A stretch of 10,055 nt of DNA from an uncultured Verrucomicrobiota bacterium (GTDB lineage Bacteria > Verrucomicrobiota > Kiritimatiellia > CAIVKH01), in the NCBI GenBank assembly GCA_937894535.1, contig CALBHI010000204.1, positions 1-10,055 of the forward strand, in the 5' to 3' direction. The position numbers and the translations under genes are program-made. Shown one piece after another: positions 1 through 6,038 of the stretch. Each line of letters begins with the position of its first letter. Position 1 is the first letter of the stretch. The notes below the pieces were generated by a model. The model did not search any database. It saw only the letters and a program-made list of their open reading frames with translations, and had not been told where the DNA came from.

Positions 1-1
1 T

Positions 2-217
2 GGCGGCGTGCGCGCCCAGGCCGCCGAGTCGGGCGCCGCCGCGCCTGCGGGCAACGCGACACCGGTGCACCCGATGCCGTTGCGCGTGGCCCCGCCCAGC
101 GTGGCGTCCCCGTACTCCACCACCCAGTTCGTCTACCGCTACGCCGACGGCAGCATGCGCACCGATCCCTACGCGGGGTTCATCGCCAGCCCCGAGTCGC
201 TCATCGGCGGCGCGGTG
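2..217 (+). pseudogene. Fragment of ABC-type transport auxiliary lipoprotein, cut off at both ends
   Basis: Frame 2 is open from the window edge and has strongly GC-biased third codon positions up to about base 217, where the bias collapses; this marks it as genuine coding sequence. The peptide contains PLRVAPPSVASPY, then FVYRYADG, then TDPYAGFIASPESLI. This resembles the conserved core of the ABC_trans_aux lipoprotein family (a 'LRV-P-RVA-PF', 'FVYR', 'ETDFYN-F-PP--L' pattern recalled from family members). Such proteins are outer-membrane-associated lipoproteins that accompany MlaE/MlaF/MlaD-like lipid transport ABC systems and are usually about 200 residues. The signal peptide and lipobox would lie left of the window. 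The expected remaining ~100 residues are missing: frame 2 runs on without a stop to 880, but as an arginine/glycine-rich shadow of the next gene. The family call is from memory of the motif; being truncated is seen directly. An alternative is that this is a frameshifted N-terminal part of the downstream enzyme, but the sequence does not look like that family's N terminus. Confidence 0.55.
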
Positions 218-218
218 C

Positions 219-1427
219 GTGCGCCTGATCGCCCGCTGGTCGGGCTTCGAGGCGCGGGTGCAGTTCTGGCCGGAGCGTCGCGTCCATGTCGTCTGTTTCC
301 CGGCGGCGGCGGAAGCGGCGGCGCTCAAGTATTGGCGGCATTCCGGCGATGGCATCTCATCGCGCCAGGCCGAGGCCCTGCTGGCGGGCCGCACCGACAC
401 GGCGCGCCCGGTGGTGCGCGACCAGGTTCGTTCGCGCCTCGCCGCGCAGTATGGTGTTCCTGCCGATCATGTGTTCCTGTTCAAGTCCGGCATGGCGGCG
501 ATCTACACCTTGCACCGGATGGCGGTGGCGCGGCGGCCGGACGCCGCCTGCATCCAGTTCGGGTTCCCGTATGTGGACACCCTGAAGATCCTGCAGGAAT
601 TCGGGGCGCGCTCCGCGTTTTTCCCGCTCGGGAACGCGGTGGACCTGCGCATGCTGAGCCGAATGGCGGTGATCGACCGGATCGCCGCGGTGTTCTGCGA
701 GTTCCCCTCCAACCCGCTGCTCAACAGCCCGGACCTGGCCATCCTCGCCCAACATGCCCGCAACGGACAGTTCCCGCTGATCGTGGACGACACACTGGCC
801 GGGGCGGTCAACGTCAACCTGCTTTCCGCAGCCGACCTGGTAGTCACCAGCCTGACCAAGTACTTTACCGGCCGGGGTGATGTCATGGGCGGCGCGGCCG
901 TGCTGAATCCGAAGAGCCCGATCCATGACTCCCTGCTCTCCGCCCTGCGCGGGGAATACGAGGACACGGTGTGGGGAGAGAACCTCGCCCTGATGGAGAC
1001 CTACAGCGAGGATTACATCGAACGCATGCAGCATATCAACCGCACGGCGGAGCAGGTATGCGACTGGCTGGCCGCGCGGCCAGAAGTCAAAACGGTGTTT
1101 TATCCAACGTACCGGGCCCGCGAGATCTACGACCGGTACCGGTTGACGGATGGAGGGTACGGCGGATTGTTCTCCATCGTGTTAAACGAGGCCGCGCGCA
1201 CCACCGCCCCCTTCTACAATGCCCTGCCCTTCTGCAAGGGGCCCAACCTCGGAACGGTATTCAGCCTGTGCTGCCCGTTCACCATGCTCGCCCACTACGA
1301 CGAACTGGACTGGGCCGAACAGTGCGGGGTGTCCCGGTACCTGCTGCGGTTCTCGATCGGCCTTGAGCCGGCCGAAACCCTGATCCAGCGGCTGGAACAA
1401 GCTTTTGCGGCGATCACCCAGGGTTGA
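219..1427 (+). CDS. Str2-type cystathionine gamma-synthase-like PLP enzyme, N-terminally truncated
   Basis: This is a PLP-dependent enzyme of the Cys/Met metabolism family. Family members join an activated homoserine to cysteine to give cystathionine, or carry out related gamma-replacement reactions, in the cytoplasm. The closest type I recognise is the long fungal Str2/MetB form. The signature YWRHSGDGISSRQAE (residues 38-52) matches the 'FWQHSGDGISSRRAE' segment of those proteins' N-terminal domain. The catalytic half follows: GMAAIY (91-96), FGFPYVDTLKIL (114-125), CEFPSNPLL (160-168), IVDDT with the cofactor-ring Asp190, and SLTKYFTGRGDVMGG with the Schiff-base Lys214. GGYGGLFS, KGPNLGT and LAHYDELDWA mark the C-terminal domain. 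The full-length form is roughly 500-600 residues; only 402 codons are open from the GTG at 219, and there is no Shine-Dalgarno before that GTG, so it may not be a true start. The first ~100-150 residues of the N-terminal domain are absent. The gene is convergent with the lytic transglycosylase. Substrate preference is not decided by sequence. Confidence 0.8.
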   Translation: MRLIARWSGFEARVQFWPERRVHVVCFPAAAEAAALKYWRHSGDGISSRQAEALLAGRTDTARPVVRDQVRSRLAAQYGVPADHVFLFKSGMAAIYTLHRMAVARRPDAACIQFGFPYVDTLKILQEFGARSAFFPLGNAVDLRMLSRMAVIDRIAAVFCEFPSNPLLNSPDLAILAQHARNGQFPLIVDDTLAGAVNVNLLSAADLVVTSLTKYFTGRGDVMGGAAVLNPKSPIHDSLLSALRGEYEDTVWGENLALMETYSEDYIERMQHINRTAEQVCDWLAARPEVKTVFYPTYRAREIYDRYRLTDGGYGGLFSIVLNEAARTTAPFYNALPFCKGPNLGTVFSLCCPFTMLAHYDELDWAEQCGVSRYLLRFSIGLEPAETLIQRLEQAFAAITQG

Positions 1428-1434
1428 CCGGGCG

Positions 1435-1458
1435 CCCGGCGAGGCCCGATTCGCCGGG
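1435..1458. terminator. GC hairpin between convergent genes (possible bidirectional terminator)
   Basis: CCCGGCGA (1435-1442) pairs perfectly with TCGCCGGG (1451-1458) around an 8-base loop. It sits in the 32-bp gap between the synthase stop and the transglycosylase stop, where transcripts from both strands end. No T-tract follows on either strand, so classic intrinsic termination is not certain. Confidence 0.4.
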
Positions 1459-1459
1459 A

Positions 1460-2146
1460 TTACGAATCGCGGCCGGGTTGCAACTGAACGATCTGGAGCA
1501 CCCGGCGGCTGCTGTCTTTCACCAACTGCATGGCATGATCGCGCAGGTACTGGTCATGCAGGGCCGAGGCCCGGGCAATATAATCCTGGGTTGACCGCGG
1601 TAGACGGCGCAGGTTGAACCCGGCCTCCGCGACGCGGTTAGGTCCGGCATTGTAGCAGGCCAGCAGCAGAGCCCGTTCATCGGCTTGCCAACGATGCTTG
1701 TTCGCCTGGAGGAAGCTGTGCAAACGGGCGAGGTAGGCCGCGCCAACCCGGCGGTTCAAGTCCGGCTCAAAGGCGCGGTCGAAGCCGACCGGTTTGCCCA
1801 GAATCTGGGCTGTGGTCTCACGCCAGGTTTCGCGTTTGATCTGCATCAGGCCCCGTTCGCCATGGCGGCCCACCGAGCGGGGGTTGCCACCCGATTCGAT
1901 TTGAACCACCGAATCCACCAGCAGTTCGGCGACCAGAGTTTCCGGCAGGGAGGACGGACCTGCGGCAACGACGGGGACGGGATCGGAAGCCGTTTCCAGC
2001 CAGACCGGTGCGACCGGGCTGCCGGCTGACGAGAGCGATTCGGACGGACGGTTCGCCTTCACCGCCACCTCGATGCCCATCGCCGAGACGGCAAAAGCCA
2101 TAAACACCGACCAGACCTTGAACTCACTGAGTGCGTTTGTTTTCAT
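1460..2146 (-). CDS. Lytic transglycosylase (SLT domain), exported
   Basis: This is a 228-residue soluble-lytic-transglycosylase-like protein that would cleave the MurNAc-GlcNAc bond of peptidoglycan, forming 1,6-anhydro-MurNAc ends in the periplasm. Residues 11-29 form a hydrophobic stretch after a short charged N terminus and act as signal peptide or membrane anchor. A low-complexity Ser/Pro/Val linker follows (~31-70). The SLT domain spans ~75-195: VVQIESGGNP with the catalytic Glu84, GERGLMQI (97-103), LLLACYNAGPNRV (160-172) and STQDYIARA (185-193). A hydrophilic tail of ~35 residues follows. The ATG at 2144-2146 has an AGGGTA element four bases upstream; TACCCTGT/TACCCTGA at 2151-2166 (plus strand) is a small direct repeat covering it. 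No neighbour is clearly functionally linked. The domain call is secure; whether the protein is anchored or released is open. Confidence 0.88.
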   Translation of the reverse strand: MKTNALSEFKVWSVFMAFAVSAMGIEVAVKANRPSESLSSAGSPVAPVWLETASDPVPVVAAGPSSLPETLVAELLVDSVVQIESGGNPRSVGRHGERGLMQIKRETWRETTAQILGKPVGFDRAFEPDLNRRVGAAYLARLHSFLQANKHRWQADERALLLACYNAGPNRVAEAGFNLRRLPRSTQDYIARASALHDQYLRDHAMQLVKDSSRRVLQIVQLQPGRDS

Positions 2147-2418
2147 GATCTACCCTGTTACCCTGAGATCCATGCCCTTCGCGCCCTTTGCGTGAAACGC
2201 ATCCTGACTGACCGGCCAAGCCATCCGACCTGACCATCGACGTTCCAAGGTACCGGCGAACGGGAGGATGTAAAGTGCTAAAACGTTCTACAAGAAGCCG
2301 GGAGGGCGTGGCCAATCTTTGCAAATGGGCGCAAAAACGCGGATTTCAGCAGGTTAGGGGTGGCTCATCGCCAGTCCCGGCCATGAAAAAAATTGGGGGG
2401 CCGGGGGGGCGAAATGGC
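2147..2418. other. 272-bp intergenic region between two minus-strand genes
   Basis: No coding potential is evident. The only open frame crossing it on the plus strand has no sensible composition. Two things stand out. Immediately past the RmlD-like stop, the minus strand runs through a C-rich stretch into AATTTTTTT (2386-2394 on the plus strand as A7TT); this could help termination, but I find no good hairpin before it. An AT-richer patch at 2270-2293 could hold a weak minus-strand promoter for the transglycosylase (TTGTAG at 2293-2288, TACATC at 2272-2267, spacing only 15). Neither is convincing. Confidence 0.5.
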
Positions 2419-3312
2419 CTAGGCGGAGGCCGGGAGAACCCCGAAGTGGAGGAGGAAGCGGCGGGCGACGTCGCGGAAGTCGGTGGGCGGCGGGAAGCCG
2501 CGGGCCAGCCAATCGCTCATGTCGAGATGGGCATTGTCGGGGCGGGTGGCACGGCGTGGGATGACGGTGGCGCTGGGGGTGAGGTGGGAGGTGGGCCAGC
2601 CGATGAGCTGGGCCATTTCGAGGGCGGCGCGGTAGCGGGTCAGCGGCCGGGTGGTGCTGAAGTGGAAGGTGCCGGTGTGGCCTCCGGTGAGGAGGTGCCG
2701 CATGGCGATACCGGCATCGCGGGTCCAGACCGGGTAGCGCTTCAGGACATCGTCGAGCGGGCGGGGTTCGGTGGCTTGGAGGTCGGCGACGAGTTGGCTG
2801 AAGAAGCCGGACTGGTCGAAGGTATCGGTCCATCCCATCAGAAGCGGTACGCGAAGGATGATGGCCCGATCACGGCCGCGCAGGGCGTCCTCGGCTTCGG
2901 CCTTGGATTTCCCGTATTCGCTGAGCGGGTGGCGGGGGGCGTCGGGGCGATACGGGGGGGTCTTACCGTCGAAGACATAGTCGGTGCTGACGAAGAGGAG
3001 CGGGATCGTGGCCGGGAGCAGTTCGGTCAGGGCGACGATCGGCTGGGTATTCAGGCGGCGGGTTTCCTCCGGGTGGTCCTCGCAGAAATCGGGTTCGCGG
3101 TAGGCGGCCAGGGCGACCACGACGTCGGGTTGCACCTCGTCCAGGAAACGGGCCAGGGCGTCCCGGTCGCGCAGATCGACGGTGCGGAAGGCCTCCCCGC
3201 GGGGTCGCAGCGAGGTTCCGACCACGGTAAACGCCTCCCGGAGTTCGGGCAAGGCCCCCGATCCAAGGAATCCACTCGCTCCCAATACGGCACAAACCGG
3301 CTTTTTACTCAT
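2419..3312 (-). CDS. RmlD-like SDR reductase (dTDP-4-dehydrorhamnose reductase family)
   Basis: A 297-residue extended short-chain dehydrogenase of the RmlD substrate-binding family. RmlD itself reduces dTDP-4-dehydro-L-rhamnose to dTDP-L-rhamnose with NAD(P)H in the cytoplasm. Visible features are the nucleotide-binding GASGFLG (11-17), VDLRDRDAL (45-53), the family-typical STDYVFDG (109-116) containing Ser109-Thr110-Asp111, the catalytic YGKSK with Tyr133 and Lys137, and near the C terminus RPDNAHLD (257-264), corresponding to the 'RPxNxxLD' of RmlD. I place the start at the ATG at 3310-3312, with GGGAGAGGG five bases upstream (3318-3326); an in-frame GTG at 3339 has no such support. No rmlA, rmlB or rmlC lies in the window, so true dTDP-rhamnose synthesis would need them elsewhere. 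It may act on another 4-keto sugar or be a regulatory-type homologue. It is divergent from ugd, from which it is separated by 96 bp. Confidence 0.78.
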   Translation of the reverse strand: MSKKPVCAVLGASGFLGSGALPELREAFTVVGTSLRPRGEAFRTVDLRDRDALARFLDEVQPDVVVALAAYREPDFCEDHPEETRRLNTQPIVALTELLPATIPLLFVSTDYVFDGKTPPYRPDAPRHPLSEYGKSKAEAEDALRGRDRAIILRVPLLMGWTDTFDQSGFFSQLVADLQATEPRPLDDVLKRYPVWTRDAGIAMRHLLTGGHTGTFHFSTTRPLTRYRAALEMAQLIGWPTSHLTPSATVIPRRATRPDNAHLDMSDWLARGFPPPTDFRDVARRFLLHFGVLPASA

Positions 3313-3333
3313 GCTTTCCCTCTCCCAACCGGC

Positions 3334-3370
3334 TTGCACTATTGCAATTACCCGTTTGCCCGTCTAGTAT
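3334..3370 (+). promoter_or_regulatory. Predicted sigma70-type promoter of ugd with inverted repeat over -35
   Basis: TTGCAA (3342-3347) and TAGTAT (3365-3370) are separated by exactly 17 bases and lie 38 bases before the ugd ATG. The -35 overlaps a perfect inverted repeat, TTGCA-CTAT-TGCAA (3334-3347), which could be a small operator or chance. The region is shared with the divergent RmlD-like gene, so one regulator could affect both. Confidence 0.55.
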
Positions 3371-3408
3371 GGTCCTCCTTTAATCGGTTAGGACAACGAG
3401 GACGAACT

Positions 3409-4713
3409 ATGAACATTACCGTGGTGGGAACTGGTTATGTCGGTCTGGTGACCGGCGCGTGTTTTTCGGATTGGGGCCATCATGTCCTGTGCGTGGACAA
3501 CGACCAGCGCAAGGTGGACATGCTGCACCGGATGGAAATGCCGATCTACGAGATCGGCCTGGAAGAGCTGGTCCGGCGCAACGTCGCGGCCGGCCGGCTG
3601 AAGTTCACCACCTCGATCAAGGAAGGTACCGAGTTCGCCGAGGCGATCTTCATTGCCGTCGGCACCCCGCCCGGCTACCGCGGCGCGGCAAACATGTCCT
3701 ATGTCGAGCAGGTTGGCCGCCAGGTGGCCGAACACATGACCAGCTACCGCCTGCTGGTGGAAAAGAGCACGGTCCCGGTCAACACCGGCGAACAGCTCAA
3801 GCGCACGGTCTCCAAGTACTTGCGCTCCGATATCCCGTTTGACGTCGCCTCGAACCCGGAATTCCTCAAGGAAGGCACGGCGATCGAGGACGCAAACGAT
3901 CCGGACCGCATCGTGGTGGGCGTGGAGAGCGAACGCGCGGCCAAGCTGCTGCGCGACATCTACGACCCGATCATCAAGAAGACCGGCTGCTCGTTCCTGG
4001 AGATGAACATCGCCAGCGCGGAGTTGACCAAACACGCCTCCAACTCGTTCCTGGCCATGAAGATCTCCTTCGTCAACGCGGTCAGCCGCATCTGCGAACT
4101 CGCCGGCGCGGACATTGAACAGGTGGCGCGCGGCATGGGCCTCGACAAACGCATCGGCCCGCGTTTCCTTCAGGCCGGGGTCGGCTACGGCGGTTCCTGC
4201 TTCCCGAAGGACGTCGATGCCTTCGTGCAGATCGGCGACCAGCTCGGCTACAACTTTGAACTGCTCAAGGAAGTGCAGCGGATCAACAAGACGCAGCGCG
4301 AACACGTGATGCAGAAGATCCAGCGCGAGCTGTGGGTGATCCAGGACAAGGTGGTGGCGGTGATCGGCCTCGCCTTCAAGCCGGGCACCGACGACGTGCG
4401 CGAGTCCCCTGCCCTCTACTTCGTGCCGCAGTTGATCGAGGCCGGGGCGAAGGTCCGCCTGTGGGATCCGGTGGCCGAAGGCCGCTTCGCCGAACTCTTC
4501 CCGCAGGAGAAGTATTTCAAGACCCCGCTGGAAACCGCGGACGGTGCCGACCTGCTGCTGATCCTGACCGATTGGCCGGACGTGAAGAACATCGACCTCG
4601 ACGCCCTGAAGGCGACGATGCGGTGCCCGGTGATCGTGGACGGTCGCAACCAGTTCGACCCCAATAAGATCCGCGAAAAAGGCTTCACCTACATCAGCGT
4701 GGGCCGCGCCTGA
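3409..4713 (+). CDS. ugd: UDP-glucose 6-dehydrogenase
   Basis: A 434-residue member of the UDP-glucose/GDP-mannose dehydrogenase family, which oxidises the sugar nucleotide twice with NAD+; for Ugd this gives UDP-glucuronate. The N-terminal Rossmann domain begins GTGYVGLVTG with Gly7, Gly9 and Gly12. The middle carries NPEFLKEGTA (149-158) with Glu151, and ELTKHASN (205-212) with Lys208 and Asn212 in the places of the family's catalytic Lys/Asn. GVGYGGSCFPKD carries the nucleophilic Cys264. The C-terminal UDP-binding domain has GLAFKPGTDDVRESPA. Length is normal. The ATG at 3409 is preceded by GAGGA at 3398-3402, and the hallmark Rossmann motif starts at once; the open frame extending further upstream is only the antisense of the RmlD-like gene. 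GDP-mannose 6-dehydrogenase is the main alternative, but nothing here favours it. The product would feed acidic polysaccharide synthesis or UDP-xylose/pentose pathways. Confidence 0.93.
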   Translation: MNITVVGTGYVGLVTGACFSDWGHHVLCVDNDQRKVDMLHRMEMPIYEIGLEELVRRNVAAGRLKFTTSIKEGTEFAEAIFIAVGTPPGYRGAANMSYVEQVGRQVAEHMTSYRLLVEKSTVPVNTGEQLKRTVSKYLRSDIPFDVASNPEFLKEGTAIEDANDPDRIVVGVESERAAKLLRDIYDPIIKKTGCSFLEMNIASAELTKHASNSFLAMKISFVNAVSRICELAGADIEQVARGMGLDKRIGPRFLQAGVGYGGSCFPKDVDAFVQIGDQLGYNFELLKEVQRINKTQREHVMQKIQRELWVIQDKVVAVIGLAFKPGTDDVRESPALYFVPQLIEAGAKVRLWDPVAEGRFAELFPQEKYFKTPLETADGADLLLILTDWPDVKNIDLDALKATMRCPVIVDGRNQFDPNKIREKGFTYISVGRA

Positions 4714-4740
4714 TCCGCCGGGGCGTGCGCCACGAACCGG

Positions 4741-4769
4741 TTGACTTCGTTCGCCGGTTTCTCTAGGGT
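4741..4769 (+). promoter_or_regulatory. Predicted sigma70-type promoter of rpsU
   Basis: TTGACT (4741-4746) and TAGGGT (4764-4769) are separated by 17 bases, in the 123-bp gap after ugd. The -35 is close to consensus, the -10 only moderately so. A transcript would start near 4776, leaving a ~60-base leader before the rpsU GTG. Confidence 0.5.
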
Positions 4770-4836
4770 GCGCCCCTTGTTTTTCAATCCATCCTCCGGG
4801 ATGATCGAACCTTGAAGGGAGAGTGAATCAGACATC

Positions 4837-5013
4837 GTGACGGAAGTAAAAATTCGCAAAGGAGAATCCGTTGACCGCGCCTTGCGCCGCTTGAAGAAGA
4901 AGTTGGACAAGGAAGGTATTATGCGCGAAATCCGCGCCCACCGGTACTTCGAGAAACCCAGCGAGCGCCGCCGCCGCAAGGAAGCGCGGGCCCGTATGCG
5001 CCCCGTGCGCTGA
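4837..5013 (+). CDS. rpsU: 30S ribosomal protein S21
   Basis: A 58-residue, very basic protein. It reads TEVKIRKGESVDRALRRL after the start, followed by KKKLDKEGIMREIRAHRYFE and a KPSERRRRKEARARMRPVR tail; this is the complete S21 pattern. S21 binds the small ribosomal subunit near the anti-Shine-Dalgarno end of 16S rRNA and helps initiation. The start is GTG at 4837; the nearest in-frame stop upstream is at 4813 and there is no ATG between. GGGAGAG at 4817-4823 is the likely ribosome site, but the 13-base spacing is long, which with the GTG start suggests modest or regulated translation. It has its own promoter and terminator and so looks like an independent unit placed inside the nucleotide-sugar genes. 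Composition matches its neighbours. Confidence 0.95.
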   Translation: MTEVKIRKGESVDRALRRLKKKLDKEGIMREIRAHRYFEKPSERRRRKEARARMRPVR

Positions 5014-5035
5014 TCCACTTGATGGTTTCCATCAC

Positions 5036-5066
5036 AGACTCCCCTCCGGGGGAGTCTTCCTTTTTT
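5036..5066 (+). terminator. Intrinsic terminator after rpsU
   Basis: GACTCCCC (5037-5044) and GGGGAGTC (5049-5056) form a perfect 8-bp stem, extended by A5036-T5057, around a TCCG loop closed by C-G, a stable UNCG-type tetraloop. It is followed by TTCCTTTTTT. This is a textbook rho-independent terminator. Confidence 0.93.
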
Positions 5067-5091
5067 ATACGATAGACGAGTTCGCGAGCAG

Positions 5092-6018
5092 ATGCACTTT
5101 TCCGTTTCCACGCACTGGAACACCTACCGGCACACCACCGGCGAGGCGATGATCGAGGAGATCCTCGGCCTCGGCGTGGATGCGGTGGAACTCGGGTACG
5201 ACCTCCGCATCGACATGGTGCCCGGCGTCCGGGCCATGGTGGCGGCCAAGGCGGTGAAGGTCGACAGCGTCCACAACTATTGCCCGGTGCCGATGGGTGC
5301 GCACCGCGGCCATCCCGAACTCTACACCCCGGCCAGCACCGAGCGGACCACCCGCGACAATGCGGTGCTCCACATGAGCAAAACCATCGCTTTCGCCGCC
5401 GAGGTCGGGGCCCGTGCCGTGGTCGCGCATGCCGGCAACGTGGACATGTCCCGGATGAGCCGGGAGATGATCGAATGGTGCGAACAGGGACGCCAGTACT
5501 CCCCGGCCTACGAGAAGCTGAAACTCAAGGTCATGACCACCCGCGACAAGAAGGCACCGAAACAGCTCGACTACCTGCGCGAGAGCATCGACCGCCTGTT
5601 GCCCGTGCTGGAGCAGCACCGGATGGTCCTCGCCTTTGAGAACCTGCCGACCTGGGAATCGATCCCGACCGAAATCGAGATCGAACGGCTGCTCGCCTCC
5701 TACCAATCCCCCTGGCTTCGCTGCTGGTTCGATTTCGGCCATGCCCAGATCCGCCAGAACATCGGCTTCATCAACGCCGAGCGCTGGGCCGAGCGGCTCG
5801 CCCCGTGGATGGCCGGCATGCACATCCACGATGTGCGGCCACCGGTGCAGGACCATGTCATGCCGCCCAAGGGCCAGATTCCCTTCGACCAATACCGCGA
5901 AATGGCCAACCGCGACCTGATCCGGGTCATCGAACCGGCCCCCGGCACCGACGCCGGCGAGATCAAGGAAGCGATTGCCTTCCTGCGCGCGTGTTGGCAC
6001 ACTCCGCCTCCGACGTAA
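5092..6018 (+). CDS. Xylose-isomerase-like TIM-barrel protein (sugar phosphate isomerase/epimerase family)
   Basis: A 308-residue protein of the AP-endonuclease-2/xylose isomerase-like barrel family, which contains metal-dependent sugar isomerases, epimerases and related enzymes. Strand-end motifs fit the usual metal site: LAFENLP with Glu183, CWFDFGHA with Asp214 and His217, GMHIHD with His244/His246, and VIEPAPG with Glu281. An N-terminal FSVSTHW and VDAVELGYD (29-37) are typical first strands, and a helical insertion with many Lys/Arg (~130-160) precedes the Glu183 strand. The metal ligands appear intact, so an active enzyme is expected, but the substrate cannot be read from the sequence. 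The ATG at 5092 lies 25 bases after the rpsU terminator, with only a weak GAG upstream, and no clear promoter is visible. It sits 20 bases before gmd, so it is likely co-transcribed with gmd and rmd and may act on a sugar in that pathway; that role is inference. Confidence 0.82.
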   Translation: MHFSVSTHWNTYRHTTGEAMIEEILGLGVDAVELGYDLRIDMVPGVRAMVAAKAVKVDSVHNYCPVPMGAHRGHPELYTPASTERTTRDNAVLHMSKTIAFAAEVGARAVVAHAGNVDMSRMSREMIEWCEQGRQYSPAYEKLKLKVMTTRDKKAPKQLDYLRESIDRLLPVLEQHRMVLAFENLPTWESIPTEIEIERLLASYQSPWLRCWFDFGHAQIRQNIGFINAERWAERLAPWMAGMHIHDVRPPVQDHVMPPKGQIPFDQYREMANRDLIRVIEPAPGTDAGEIKEAIAFLRACWHTPPPT

Positions 6019-6038
6019 ACCACGAACAGGACCAGACC

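Noticed and set aside
218..880. Continuation of the frame-2 reading after the lipoprotein fragment
   Set aside because: Third-position GC bias is lost after ~217 and the peptide becomes Arg/Pro/Gly-rich, as expected for a shadow of the frame-3 synthase.
2395..2409. Two G-runs (G6-CC-G7) that might form a G-quadruplex
   Set aside because: There are only two runs in a GC-rich intergenic end, and any quadruplex would need very short or zero-length loops; no placement suggests a function.
2275..3408. A 378-codon upstream extension of ugd in the same frame
   Set aside because: The added stretch is antisense to the RmlD-like gene and has shadow composition. The Rossmann motif starts right after the ATG at 3409, which has its own Shine-Dalgarno and promoter.
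3388..4305. A 305-codon minus-strand open frame opposite ugd, and a similar 328-codon one at 5065-6051
   Set aside because: Both are antisense shadows of well-identified genes, rich in His/Val/Asp/Arg with no family motif.
4728..4762. AACCGG...CCGGTT stem after ugd as a terminator
   Set aside because: Only six base pairs with a 13-base loop and no T-run directly after; it also overlaps the better-supported rpsU promoter.
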